From assembly GCA_023388175.1 (NCBI GenBank), contig JAEWGT010000015.1:124001-188000 (forward strand): a stretch of DNA of 64,000 nucleotides, written 5' to 3'. A program made the translations under genes and the position numbers. Below the pieces are notes generated by a model that saw only the letters and a program-made list of their open reading frames with translations, ran no database searches and had not been told where the DNA came from. Position 1 is the stretch's first letter, and each line of letters opens with the position of its first letter. Origin of the DNA: Pseudomonadota bacterium. Its GTDB lineage: Bacteria > Pseudomonadota > Alphaproteobacteria > Rhizobiales > Devosiaceae. Shown here piece by piece: positions 26,008 through 34,250 of this stretch.

Positions 26008-26975
26008 GCGTGGTTCCTCGCAGGCAGGAGCGCGTCGAGCACGGCCATGCGCACGGCCACGCCCATTTCCACCTGGTCGGTAATGACGCTGCGCGGGCCA
26101 TCGGCAATGGCGGGGTCGATCTCGACGCCGCGATTCATCGGGCCGGGATGCATGACGATAGCGTCGGGCTTTGCATGGGCCAGCCGTGCTTCGTCCAGCC
26201 CGTAGAAGCGGTAATACTCGCGCACTGAAGGGATCATCTTGCCATTGGCGCGCTCATGCTGAAGCCGCAGCATCATCACCACATCAGCGCCCTTCAATCC
26301 TTCTTCCATGTTGGTGAAGACTTCGGTGGCCAGGTTTTCAATTCCCGCCGGGAGCAGGGTTCGCGGGGCGATCACGCGGGTACGCACATTGAGCGCGCCC
26401 AGCAGCAGCAGGTTCGAGCGCGCGACCCGGGAATTGGCAATGTCGCCGCAAATGGCGACCGTCAACCCTGCAAGCGTACCCTTGTGGTTACGAATGGTCA
26501 GCGCATCGAGCAGCGCCTGTGTCGGGTGTTCATGCGCACCGTCGCCGGCATTGATGACCGAGCAACCGACCTTCTGGCTGAGCAATTCCACCGCGCCCGC
26601 TGCCGAATGGCGCACCACAAGCACATCGGGCCGCATGGCGTTGAGCGTCGCTGCCGTATCCACCAATGTCTCGCCCTTGGAGACAGAGCTGGTCTTGACC
26701 GACATGTTGACCACCAGCGCGCCAAGCCGCTTGCCGGCGATCTCGAACGAGGACTGCGTGCGGGTGGACGGCTCGAAGAAGAGATTGATCTGCGTCTTGC
26801 CCGACAGGGTCGGAAGCGATTTCCGTTCCTGCCGGGAAACCTCGATCATGCCTTCGGCGCGGTCGAGCAATTGCACGATTTCGTGCTGCTGCAGATCGGC
26901 GATGGAAATGAGGTGGCGCTGGGCGAATGGGGGAAATTCGCCGGATTGCCCGGCGCGAGAAGTCTGCTGCGGCAT
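26004..26975 (-). CDS. pyrB: Aspartate carbamoyltransferase catalytic chain
   Basis: A 323-residue enzyme that joins carbamoyl phosphate and aspartate in pyrimidine synthesis. The carbamoyl-phosphate motif FFEPSTRTQSSFE and the HPTQALLDALT motif are intact. There is a short N-terminal extension (about 20 residues) before the usual fold, as in the class of enzymes that assemble with a dihydroorotase-like subunit. No pyrI regulatory gene is nearby. It is the first gene of the operon. Confidence 0.96.
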   Translation of the reverse strand: MPQQTSRAGQSGEFPPFAQRHLISIADLQQHEIVQLLDRAEGMIEVSRQERKSLPTLSGKTQINLFFEPSTRTQSSFEIAGKRLGALVVNMSVKTSSVSKGETLVDTAATLNAMRPDVLVVRHSAAGAVELLSQKVGCSVINAGDGAHEHPTQALLDALTIRNHKGTLAGLTVAICGDIANSRVARSNLLLLGALNVRTRVIAPRTLLPAGIENLATEVFTNMEEGLKGADVVMMLRLQHERANGKMIPSVREYYRFYGLDEARLAHAKPDAIVMHPGPMNRGVEIDPAIADGPRSVITDQVEMGVAVRMAVLDALLPARNHA

Positions 26976-27052
26976 GTCGCATCCCTTGCGATTTGCTGCG
27001 GTCTATCGGAGTGGGGTGAATGGGGCAAGGCGCCCCATTCAGTTTCGTGCAT

Positions 27053-27451
27053 TTATTCGGCCTCAATTCGGCTCTGCCACCACAATGCAAGCGTAAAGAG
27101 CATGCCGAGTGCCATCTCTGCCGCCAGCACCCACAACAACCCGGCCGATGGCGGTCCGTCGATGAGTAGCGAGAATGTGCGGGAAAGGCCGAAGCTGAGG
27201 AAAAGCACCGCGCCTGCCATGGTTCCCTGGCGCATCCAGCCGGCTCGCCACACGCCGGCGGCCTGTGTCAGTCCCGCTATCAGGATGAGCAGCGCAGGTG
27301 CCTTGAGCTCATTGAGCAAACTGACCTGCCCGGCGGTGTTGATTTCATACCCGGCATAGAATGGGCCGGGCACCAGCAAGATGGCGCATGCCAAGACAAT
27401 AGCGGTGAGCGCCCCCGAAAGGAGCAATATCCGCATAAGCCAGGTCGCCAT
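27053..27451 (-). CDS. DUF4345-like small membrane protein
   Basis: A 132-residue protein with four predicted helices (about 8-28, 45-65, 78-95, 100-125), resembling the DUF4345 family of unknown function. It begins three bases after the upstream NAD(P)-binding gene and is probably co-expressed with it under the divergent AraC-type regulator. Confidence 0.68.
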   Translation of the reverse strand: MATWLMRILLLSGALTAIVLACAILLVPGPFYAGYEINTAGQVSLLNELKAPALLILIAGLTQAAGVWRAGWMRQGTMAGAVLFLSFGLSRTFSLLIDGPPSAGLLWVLAAEMALGMLFTLALWWQSRIEAE

Positions 27452-27454
27452 GGA

Positions 27455-28282
27455 TCAGGCCGCCTGCCGCCAGGCGCCGCGCTCCGCTGCGTCGCGGCAG
27501 AATTCCGCAAAATCCGTCGCCGGCCGGCCCAGTGCCCGATACACGCCATTGGTCGTGGATTCGTTGCGGCCGTCGAACACCTCGCGGAAAAGCTCGGTGT
27601 AAAGTCCGGCAGTGTCCGGTCCCATCTCGCTGGCGATAGCCGCGTGAAAGTCGTCAAGGCCAATTGGCTGGTAGGACAGCGGCCGCCCGCTGGCTGCGCT
27701 GATCTCGGCGGCGGCGTCGGCAAAGCTCAGCAGGCGCGGGCCGGTGAGCTCGTAGAGCTGGTTGTGATGGCGATCATCGGTGAGCGCCACCGCTGCGATT
27801 TCGGCAATGTCGTTCACATCGATGAACGGTTCGAGCCGCATACCGGCTGGCAGAGCCAGTTGGCCGGCCATTACGCCGGGATACATATGACCTTCCGTGA
27901 AATTCTGGTTGAAGAAGGCCGCGCGCAACAGCGTGTAGCCCAGGCCGCTTTCGGCCAGGATGGATTCGCAGCGCTCGGCGCCGGTTTCCCCGCGCCCCGA
28001 AAGCAGCACCATGCGCTTGAGACCGGCTGTCCGTGCTGTTTCGATCAAGGCTGCTATGTCGCTCCCGGCACCCGGCGCGGCAAGGTCGGGATAATAGGAA
28101 ATATAGGCCGTTTCGACCCCCGAAAATTGCGCCGGCCAGGTGCTGCGGTCCTGCCAGTCGAAAGGCAACGCTGCCTGCCGTCCTGCTGCCCTCACGGCGT
28201 GGCCGGAGGCCGTCAGTTTGGCGACGACGCGGCGGCCAACTTTGCCTGTCGCTCCGATAACGAGAATTGGTGATGCGGTCAT
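27455..28282 (-). CDS. NAD(P)-binding protein, NmrA/atypical SDR family
   Basis: A 275-residue Rossmann-fold protein with the dinucleotide motif VIGATGKVGRRV near the N-terminus. The sequence fits the NmrA-like, quinone-reductase-type atypical short-chain dehydrogenases (LLSGRGETGAERCESILAES, then LRAAFFNQNFTEG). The substrate is unknown. ATG 28282 is chosen for GGAG seven bases upstream; the frame is open 10 codons further. It is divergent from the AraC gene, a common arrangement for a regulator and its target. Confidence 0.85.
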   Translation of the reverse strand: MTASPILVIGATGKVGRRVVAKLTASGHAVRAAGRQAALPFDWQDRSTWPAQFSGVETAYISYYPDLAAPGAGSDIAALIETARTAGLKRMVLLSGRGETGAERCESILAESGLGYTLLRAAFFNQNFTEGHMYPGVMAGQLALPAGMRLEPFIDVNDIAEIAAVALTDDRHHNQLYELTGPRLLSFADAAAEISAASGRPLSYQPIGLDDFHAAIASEMGPDTAGLYTELFREVFDGRNESTTNGVYRALGRPATDFAEFCRDAAERGAWRQAA

Positions 28283-28401
28283 GATGGTCTCCCATGGATT
28301 ATGCCGCTTCAAGATTGTGGCTCCACTCTGGACTTTCTATCGCAGTTTGACCATTTTAATATGCAGATCGTCCAAAACCTCGTCAGTGCGAGAGGGCTGC
28401 C

Positions 28402-29355
28402 ATGACCGAAGTCCATTTTCATCCGCCGGGCGCTGCCGATCCCCTTGGCGAAGTGCTGCATATGCTCAGGCTCGATGGCAGCCTTTACTGCCGGGCCGAG
28501 CTTGCCGCGCCCTGGGGTGTGGCAATGCCTCAAATGGACCGATCCATGTTGTTCATCGTCATTACGTCAGGCCAAGGCTGGATGCGCCTGCCGGGCAGGG
28601 AGGCGGCGCTGATCCGGCAGGGCAGCATGGTGGTCCTGCCGCACGGCACCCCGGTGGAGCTGGCCAGCGCTGCCGGACAGGCCGCCGTTCCGCTCTTTGA
28701 TTTACCTGCTACCCGGATCAGCGAACGCTATGAACTGATGCAGATCGAGGGCACGGGGCCCGTCACCATGGCAATGACTGGCGTTGTAGCCTTCGACGAT
28801 GTGGCCGCCTCGCGCCTTGTCAGCTTCCTGCCGGATGTCCTGATTGTCGATCGCTGGCATGAGGCAGCCGATGGCTGGCTTGCCCGGACGCTCGATCTCA
28901 TCGCCTACGAGGCGGCAGCGTTGAAGCCCGGCGGCGAGGCGGTCATCACGCGGCTGGCCGACATATTGATCATTCAGGCGATCCGCAACTGGCTGGACAG
29001 TGCGACAGAGGCACAGACCGGCTGGCTTGCCGCCTTGCGGGACCAGCAACTGGGCCGCGCATTGGCCGCCATACACCGGTCTCCGGCGGAGAACTGGACC
29101 CTTGATGGACTGGCACGACTATCGGGCATGTCGCGCTCCGGTTTTGCCGCGCGCTTCACCGACATGGTCGGGCAACCGGCGATGCGTTACCTGACGGATT
29201 GGCGCCTGCAAAAGGCACGTATGGCGATCATTGGCGGACACGATGCCATTGGCGAGATCGCGCGCAGCGTCGGCTATCAATCCGAAGCGGCGTTCGGGCG
29301 CGCCTTCAAACAGTTTTTCGGTGAGCCTCCAGGCCGGCTGCGACGCTCCGGCTAG
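28402..29355 (+). CDS. AraC family transcriptional regulator
   Basis: A 317-residue DNA-binding regulator. The N-terminal cupin-like ligand domain (about 1-190) carries LLFIVITSGQGWMRLPG. The C-terminal AraC domain has two helix-turn-helix units (WTLDGLARLSGMSRSGFAAR and IGEIARSVGYQSEAAFGRAF). It likely controls the divergent NAD(P)-binding and DUF4345 genes; that is inference from position. It converges with ruvX, overlapping by four bases. Confidence 0.92.
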   Translation: MTEVHFHPPGAADPLGEVLHMLRLDGSLYCRAELAAPWGVAMPQMDRSMLFIVITSGQGWMRLPGREAALIRQGSMVVLPHGTPVELASAAGQAAVPLFDLPATRISERYELMQIEGTGPVTMAMTGVVAFDDVAASRLVSFLPDVLIVDRWHEAADGWLARTLDLIAYEAAALKPGGEAVITRLADILIIQAIRNWLDSATEAQTGWLAALRDQQLGRALAAIHRSPAENWTLDGLARLSGMSRSGFAARFTDMVGQPAMRYLTDWRLQKARMAIIGGHDAIGEIARSVGYQSEAAFGRAFKQFFGEPPGRLRRSG

Positions 29356-29807
29356 CGCGGGCGTAGTCGGTCCAGCGCGCCTTGAAGGATGTAGCTGGCA
29401 GCCAGCTTGTCCACGACTTCGGCGCGACGATCGCGGCGCAGATCCGCCTCGATCATCATGCGCGTGACGGCGGAGGTGGACAGGCGTTCATCCCAGAAGG
29501 CTATGGGCAGGTTGACCTTGGGGGCCAGGTTGCGGGCAAAGGCGCGGGTTGATTGCACCCGGGGGCCCTCGCTGCCATCCATATTGAGCGGCAGGCCGAG
29601 GATGATCGCCACCGCCTGATTCTCCGCGATCAGCTCGATGATCCGCTCAGCGTCCTGCGTGAACTTTGTGCGCTTGATGGTTTCAAGCGGGCTGGCCGAG
29701 TAGCGCATGCCATCGGACACGGCCACGCCAATGGTCTTGGTGCCCAGATCCAGCGCGAGAATCTTGCCGGATGGCGGAATGGCGGCAAGGGGATTGTCGT
29801 CGGTCAT
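29352..29807 (-). CDS. ruvX: Putative pre-16S rRNA nuclease / Holliday junction resolvase RuvX (YqgF)
   Basis: A 151-residue RNase H-fold nuclease that matures the 5' end of 16S rRNA in E. coli. The metal-binding residues are in ILALDLGTKTIGVAVSD and the FWDERLST motif. IILGLPLNMDGSEG is the third conserved block. It stands alone on the minus strand, divergent from the DUF4160 gene. Confidence 0.94.
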   Translation of the reverse strand: MTDDNPLAAIPPSGKILALDLGTKTIGVAVSDGMRYSASPLETIKRTKFTQDAERIIELIAENQAVAIILGLPLNMDGSEGPRVQSTRAFARNLAPKVNLPIAFWDERLSTSAVTRMMIEADLRRDRRAEVVDKLAASYILQGALDRLRPR

Positions 29808-29934
29808 TTACATCCAGAACAAAACGTGATCAGATAGACTCAAATAGTCAAGAGGGTAAGCAAACTTCCCATCTGGCCCACGCCGAAGGAATCTTGAATT
29901 AGTGCGTGAGGTGCACTATGTTGGAGGCGATGCG

Positions 29935-30162
29935 ATGCCGACCGTGGTGAAGTTGGGACGGGTGCAGATACGCATGTTCGCCGATGATCACGCGCCGCCT
30001 CATTTTCATGTCTGGACTCCCGATGGCGAAGCGCTGGTTTTGATCGATGGGCTGATAATGAGCCGCGGGGTCTTGCGTAAGCAGGATTTCGAAGTGGCGA
30101 TGGAATGGGCGCGAGATAACATCGATCTCTTGCAGGAATATTGGATCAAACTCAATGGCTGA
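29935..30162 (+). CDS. DUF4160 protein, possible toxin partner
   Basis: A 75-residue protein with the family signature MPTVVKLGRVQIRMFADDH followed by APPHFHV. ATG 29935 has GGAGG eight bases upstream. It overlaps the DUF2442 gene by eight bases, a recurring gene pair often predicted to be a toxin-antitoxin module; this is unproven. Local GC content is lower than in the flanking housekeeping genes, consistent with transfer. Confidence 0.85.
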   Translation: MPTVVKLGRVQIRMFADDHAPPHFHVWTPDGEALVLIDGLIMSRGVLRKQDFEVAMEWARDNIDLLQEYWIKLNG

Positions 30163-30613
30163 CGACGTTGTCATCGCGGTGGGTAGTCCTTTGCCAAGGA
30201 TTAAGTCTGCACGGTTTATCGACGCTATGAATGTTGAGATCACCTGGAAGAGTGGTGATGTGCAGGTAATTGACCTGACTCCCGCCATTGTAGGGCATCG
30301 CCATTTCGTTCGGTTGAGGTCGGGTCCGGAGGCCTTCTCCAAGTTTGCCGTGAGTGAAACCGAGGATTCCCTTGTCTGGGAGCAGGGTGAAGAACTCTCT
30401 GCCGTTTGGCTAGAGGAACTGGCACCAGCCTCGCTTGGAAATGCCGAGTTCCGTCAGGCCATGGATGAACTGCGTTTTTCCCTCGACGGCATGGCTGCGC
30501 GCCTTGGTATTGCGCGACGCCTCATTGCGGACTATCGCAAAGACAAACCCATCCCGCCCTCCATTGCCATGGCAACCCGGTACCTTGTTGAACGTCACCG
30601 GCGTGCCGGCTGA
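30155..30613 (+). CDS. DUF2442 protein with C-terminal helix-turn-helix-like region
   Basis: A 152-residue protein. Residues 15-85 match DUF2442 (ARFIDAMNVEITWKSGDVQV, then HFVRLR). The C-terminal part (MDELRFSLDGMAARLGIARR, then LIADYRKDK) resembles an XRE-type DNA-binding fold, as an antitoxin would need for self-repression. It overlaps DUF4160 and ends just before an unrelated gene. Confidence 0.82.
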   Translation: MADDVVIAVGSPLPRIKSARFIDAMNVEITWKSGDVQVIDLTPAIVGHRHFVRLRSGPEAFSKFAVSETEDSLVWEQGEELSAVWLEELAPASLGNAEFRQAMDELRFSLDGMAARLGIARRLIADYRKDKPIPPSIAMATRYLVERHRRAG

Positions 30614-30627
30614 TTGCCGAGACTGAT

Positions 30628-31152
30628 TTGAAACTCACCTGGTTCGGAAATACGGCCTTCCGTATTCATATCGGCGGGCAGATCGTTGTCGTCGATGCCA
30701 AAGCCGCTCCTTTGGGTGTGGACGCCAATGAACTGGTGAGCGGGGTGGATCATGTGGTGGCCTTCGACGGCAATGCGGCAATCACCGATCTGGCTGGCTG
30801 GAAACCCAGGGCCCGGGAGCGACTGCTGGATATGGGCGATCATGTAAGGCCGTTGCAGATCTGGTCGGCAGGGGAGCACGCCCTTTTGTTCGAACCCGAT
30901 GAGGACATGCCGCTTCTGGTGATCGGCGGGCCTACGCCCGCGCTGGGACGCTGGGTGGAAAAGGCGGTGGTCGTGCTTGTGGGGCAGGCGCTTGCCGAAC
31001 GCGGCATGCAGGTGGTGGAGAAAGGGATTCCACGCCTCATGGCGCTGGCGGGGGCCGATGCGGAACTCGACGCCGCCTTTGCCGAACTGCCGCCGAAACT
31101 GGATGGTGCCAGCCTCGTGGCGCTCGAACCGGGCCTGGCTGTGGAAGTCTGA
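30628..31152 (+). CDS. Degenerate metallo-beta-lactamase-fold-like protein
   Basis: A 174-residue protein whose N-terminus (MKLTWFGNTAFRIHIGGQIV) matches UlaG-type metallo-beta-lactamase-fold proteins. Where active members have THGHxDH, this protein reads AFDGNAAITD, so the metal site is absent. The rest is shorter than a complete fold. The start is TTG at 30628 with no strong ribosome binding site. It lies upstream of gatC. Function is unknown. Confidence 0.65.
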   Translation: MKLTWFGNTAFRIHIGGQIVVVDAKAAPLGVDANELVSGVDHVVAFDGNAAITDLAGWKPRARERLLDMGDHVRPLQIWSAGEHALLFEPDEDMPLLVIGGPTPALGRWVEKAVVVLVGQALAERGMQVVEKGIPRLMALAGADAELDAAFAELPPKLDGASLVALEPGLAVEV

Positions 31153-31174
31153 TCCGGCGCATAAGCCATTTTCA

Positions 31175-31204
31175 TTGTCTTTTGCCCCGGCGCGTTGCTA
31201 ATAA
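31175..31204 (+). promoter_or_regulatory. Candidate promoter for gatC
   Basis: TTGTCT at 31175-31180 and TAATAA at 31199-31204 are 18 bases apart, and the predicted start lies about 27 bases before the gatC ATG. Found by eye. Confidence 0.35.
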
Positions 31205-31238
31205 CGCCCCAACACGCCTTTGCCTTTTGGAGTTTGCC

Positions 31239-31526
31239 ATGTCCGTCGACGCCGCCACCGTCAAACGCATCGGGCGCCTAGCGCGCATCCGCATCGAGGA
31301 AGACGAGGTCGCCGGTTACCAGAACGAGCTCAATGCCATTCTCGGCTTTGTCGAGCAGCTTGCCGAGGTGAATGTCGATGGCGTCGAAGCCATGACCTCG
31401 GTCACGCCGATGACCTTGCGCCGCCGCGATGACGTGGTGAGCGATGGCGGTTATGCCGAAAAGATCGTCTCCAATGCGCCGCTGACCGAAGACAACTTCT
31501 TCATGGTGCCCAAGGTGGTCGAGTAA
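31239..31526 (+). CDS. gatC: Asp-tRNA(Asn)/Glu-tRNA(Gln) amidotransferase subunit C
   Basis: A 95-residue subunit that holds GatA and GatB together in the complex that amidates misacylated Glu-tRNA(Gln) or Asp-tRNA(Asn). The typical TVKRIGRLARIRIEEDE start and VDGVEAMTSVTPM are present. ATG 31239 is preceded by TTGGAG. An acetyltransferase gene lies between it and gatA; gatB is not in this window. Confidence 0.95.
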   Translation: MSVDAATVKRIGRLARIRIEEDEVAGYQNELNAILGFVEQLAEVNVDGVEAMTSVTPMTLRRRDDVVSDGGYAEKIVSNAPLTEDNFFMVPKVVE

Positions 31527-32012
31527 ATGGCGGTCTCCATCGCCATCGAAACCCCCTTGCAGGATGATGTGCGTGTGCTGGTCGCTGCGCTCAACGATCA
31601 CCTGCTGCCGCTGTCCCCGCTTGAATTTCAGTTCAAGATGACGGTCGAGCAGATGGCCGATAGCGACACGACGCTCTTCGTGGCGCGCGATGATGGTGGC
31701 AAGGCCGTCGGCATGGGTGCATTGAAGGTGCATGGACCTGAACTCGGTGAGGTGAAACGCATGTTCACCTTGCCGGACGTGCGCGGGCAGCGCGTTGGCC
31801 GCCAGTTGCTGGAGCGCATCGTGGACCTTGCGCGCGAGCGCCATCTGCCTGTCGTGATGCTGGAAACCGGCACGGGCGAGGGCATGGCGGAGGCGCACCG
31901 GCTCTATACGCGCTATGGTTTTGTGCCGCGCGGCCCCTTCCTTGATTATCCCGACAGCGAATGGTCGGCCTTTTTTGAATTGCCGCTTGCGGCACCGGCG
32001 CAGGTCGCCTGA
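31527..32012 (+). CDS. GNAT family N-acetyltransferase
   Basis: A 161-residue acetyl-CoA-dependent transferase. The acetyl-CoA loop is in LPDVRGQRVGRQLLERIV, and LYTRYGFVPRGPF is the usual C-terminal segment. The ATG follows the gatC stop directly, so translation is probably coupled. The substrate is unknown. Confidence 0.9.
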   Translation: MAVSIAIETPLQDDVRVLVAALNDHLLPLSPLEFQFKMTVEQMADSDTTLFVARDDGGKAVGMGALKVHGPELGEVKRMFTLPDVRGQRVGRQLLERIVDLARERHLPVVMLETGTGEGMAEAHRLYTRYGFVPRGPFLDYPDSEWSAFFELPLAAPAQVA

Positions 32013-32045
32013 ACGGCGCTGCACTGACGAACGAGAGATTTTCCC

Positions 32046-33530
32046 GTGACTGATCTGACCAAACTGAGCATTGCCGATGCCCGCAAGGGCCTCAAGGACA
32101 AGAGCTTCACCGCGCTGGAACTGACCGAGGCCTATATCGGCGCAATCGAGGCGGCCAATCCGAGCCTCAATGCCTATGTGGCGACGACGCCGGACCAGGC
32201 CCGCAACATGGCGAAAGCCAGCGATGAGAAGATCGCGAAGGGGCAGGGCGGTCCGCTCGAAGGCATTCCGCTCGGCATCAAGGATCTGTTCGCCACCAAG
32301 GGCGTGCATACCCAGGCCGCCAGCCACATTCTCGATGGCTTCAAGCCGGAATATGAGTCCACCGTTACCGCCAATCTCTGGCGCGATGGCGCGGTCATGC
32401 TGGGCAAGCTCAACATGGACGAGTTCGCCATGGGCTCGTCCAACGAGACCTCCTATTACGGTCCAGTGATCAGCCCGTTCCGCGCCGAGGGCAGCAATGC
32501 CAATCTCGTGCCCGGCGGCTCCTCGGGTGGCTCGGCGGCAGCGGTTTCCGCCTGGCTCTGCGCCGGCGCGACGGCGACCGATACCGGCGGCTCCATCCGC
32601 CAGCCAGCGGCCTTCACCGGCACGGTCGGCATCAAGCCCACTTATGGCCGCGCCTCGCGCTGGGGCACGGTAGCCTTCGCCTCCTCGCTCGACCAGGCTG
32701 GCCCGATTGCCCGCACGGTTGAAGACGCGGCGATCATGATGACCTCGATGTCCGGTTTCGATCCCAAGGATTCGACCAGCGTCGATATTGCCGTCCCCGA
32801 TTTCGCTGCTGCCGTCGAGCGCGGCGTGAAGGGGCTGACCATCGGTGTTCCCAAGGAATACCGCATGGACGGCATGCCCGCCGAGATCGAAAAGCTCTGG
32901 ACCGAGGGTCTTGAATGGCTGAAGGCCGAAGGCGCCACGGTCAAGGACATTTCCCTGCCGCACACCAAATATGCGCTGCCCGCCTATTACATCGTCGCCC
33001 CTGCCGAAGCCTCGTCCAACCTCGCCCGCTATGACGGCGTGAAATATGGGCTGCGGGTGTCCGGCAAGGACATTACCGACATGTACGAAATGACCCGCGC
33101 CGCCGGTTTCGGCCGCGAGGTTAAGCGCCGTATCATGATCGGCACCTATGTGCTGTCGGCCGGCTATTTCGACGCCTATTATGTCAAGGCGCAGAAGGTC
33201 CGCACGCTGATCAAGAAGGATTTTGAAGATGCCTTCAATGCGGGCGTCGATGCGATCCTGACCCCGGCTACACCATCCGCCGCCTTCGGCATTGGCGACG
33301 AGGCGCTGGCTGCCGATCCGGTGGCCATGTATCTCAACGACGTTTTCACCGTGACCGTGAACATGGCGGGCCTGCCCGGCATTGCCGTTCCTGCGGGCAA
33401 GGATGCTGCCGGCCTGCCGCTTGGCCTCCAGCTCATCGGCAAGCCTTTTGACGAAGAAACGCTGTTTGCGGCTGCTCGCGTCATCGAGAAAAGTGCTGGC
33501 GGCGACTTCGCCCCCAAGCGCTGGTGGTAA
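32046..33530 (+). CDS. gatA: Asp-tRNA(Asn)/Glu-tRNA(Gln) amidotransferase subunit A
   Basis: A 494-residue amidase that releases ammonia from glutamine for tRNA amidation. The Ser-cisSer-Lys triad is visible as K79 (in PLGIKDLF), S159 (in PGGSSGGSAAAV) and S183 (in DTGGSIRQPA). The start is GTG. It lies 33 bases after the acetyltransferase gene and is followed by a hairpin. Confidence 0.97.
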   Translation: MTDLTKLSIADARKGLKDKSFTALELTEAYIGAIEAANPSLNAYVATTPDQARNMAKASDEKIAKGQGGPLEGIPLGIKDLFATKGVHTQAASHILDGFKPEYESTVTANLWRDGAVMLGKLNMDEFAMGSSNETSYYGPVISPFRAEGSNANLVPGGSSGGSAAAVSAWLCAGATATDTGGSIRQPAAFTGTVGIKPTYGRASRWGTVAFASSLDQAGPIARTVEDAAIMMTSMSGFDPKDSTSVDIAVPDFAAAVERGVKGLTIGVPKEYRMDGMPAEIEKLWTEGLEWLKAEGATVKDISLPHTKYALPAYYIVAPAEASSNLARYDGVKYGLRVSGKDITDMYEMTRAAGFGREVKRRIMIGTYVLSAGYFDAYYVKAQKVRTLIKKDFEDAFNAGVDAILTPATPSAAFGIGDEALAADPVAMYLNDVFTVTVNMAGLPGIAVPAGKDAAGLPLGLQLIGKPFDEETLFAAARVIEKSAGGDFAPKRWW

Positions 33531-33541
33531 GCCAAAAACCG

Positions 33542-33563
33542 GGCGGCGCTTGATTGCGCCGCC
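33542..33563 (+). terminator. Hairpin after gatA
   Basis: GGCGGCGC pairs with GCGCCGCC across TTGATT, 11 bases after the gatA stop. There is no T-run, so termination would be weak or factor-dependent. Confidence 0.45.
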
Positions 33564-33647
33564 GTTCCGGCCTATTTGCGGCCAATGCACAAGTTGAAAC
33601 TGGTTGTGACGCCCCCTCTGGCGTCCGGGCCAACAGGAATTGCGCCG

Positions 33648-33965
33648 ATGGCCGTTGATATTTTTACGACGCTCGACTGGTCCGAGCCGCCCAAGGATAT
33701 GAGCAAGCCGCTTCAGGCGCTCTGGTGGCTCAAGAAGGGCGAACTGCGCGTCGGACCCGAATGGGAAAAAGCCCATAACATCGTTCAGTCGATGGAAGGC
33801 GTTCAGGCCTTTGACTGGGTCCATGCGCTCATGCACTGGATCGAAGCCGATATGGGCAATGCCGATTACTGGTATCGCCGCGCCGGCAAACGCCGCGCCA
33901 CCGCCAGTGTCTCGGCAGAATGGGAACATATCTCGGCGGCCTTGAGCGAAGTGACGCGCCACTAG
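33648..33965 (+). CDS. Hypothetical protein, conserved-looking
   Basis: A 105-residue soluble protein rich in tryptophan and histidine (LQALWWLKKGELRVGPEWEK, then HWIEADMGNADYWYRRAGK). I do not recognise a named family, but the composition and codon use are those of a real gene, and AGGA precedes the ATG at 33648. It converges with a small minus-strand gene, with a four-base overlap. Confidence 0.7.
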   Translation: MAVDIFTTLDWSEPPKDMSKPLQALWWLKKGELRVGPEWEKAHNIVQSMEGVQAFDWVHALMHWIEADMGNADYWYRRAGKRRATASVSAEWEHISAALSEVTRH

Positions 33966-34180
33966 GCCAACAGCTCACCGTGCCTGAACTCGTAGTGACG
34001 TATCTGCCGGTTTCCCTGCTGACACGTCGTTATGATTATCGGCACCCTAGGAAGAGTTTTGGCGATGGCCTGCAAGACACAGACCTCGTTGGTGTCGAGC
34101 GCGCAAACTTCCAGTGTGGGAATTGTTAGCTCAGGATGCTGGAAGGCATTGAAGTAAATTTTCGTTACCGGTAGGCGCAT
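33962..34180 (-). CDS. Small hypothetical protein downstream of yjhX
   Basis: A 72-residue protein (MRLPVTKIYFNAFQHPELTI start, with a PIIITTCQQGNRQIRHYEF segment near the end). No family recognised. ATG 34180 has a GAGAGG ribosome binding site seven bases upstream that lies inside a hairpin. It follows the YjhX gene on the same strand by 70 bases. Composition is less GC-rich than the flanks. Confidence 0.6.
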   Translation of the reverse strand: MRLPVTKIYFNAFQHPELTIPTLEVCALDTNEVCVLQAIAKTLPRVPIIITTCQQGNRQIRHYEFRHGELLA

Positions 34181-34182
34181 TT

Positions 34183-34211
34183 GGGTACCTCTCTTTCTCT
34201 GAGAGATACCC
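34183..34211 (-). promoter_or_regulatory. Hairpin covering the ribosome binding site of the small gene
   Basis: On the minus strand GGGTA-TCTCT pairs with AGAGA-(GG)-TACCC around a seven-base loop. The 3' arm contains the AGAGAGG ribosome binding site of the 72-residue gene, so the hairpin would block its translation when folded. Confidence 0.5.
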
Positions 34212-34250
34212 GCTAGCATCCCAATGGTTGAGGCGACCAATCGGTTTGGC

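Noticed and set aside
29902..29934. Longer N-terminus for the DUF4160 gene
   Set aside because: The family begins MPTV, and a GGAGG site fits the ATG at 29935.
31278..33962. 894-codon open frame opposite gatC and gatA
   Set aside because: Covers three well-supported genes; composition is typical of antisense frames in GC-rich DNA.
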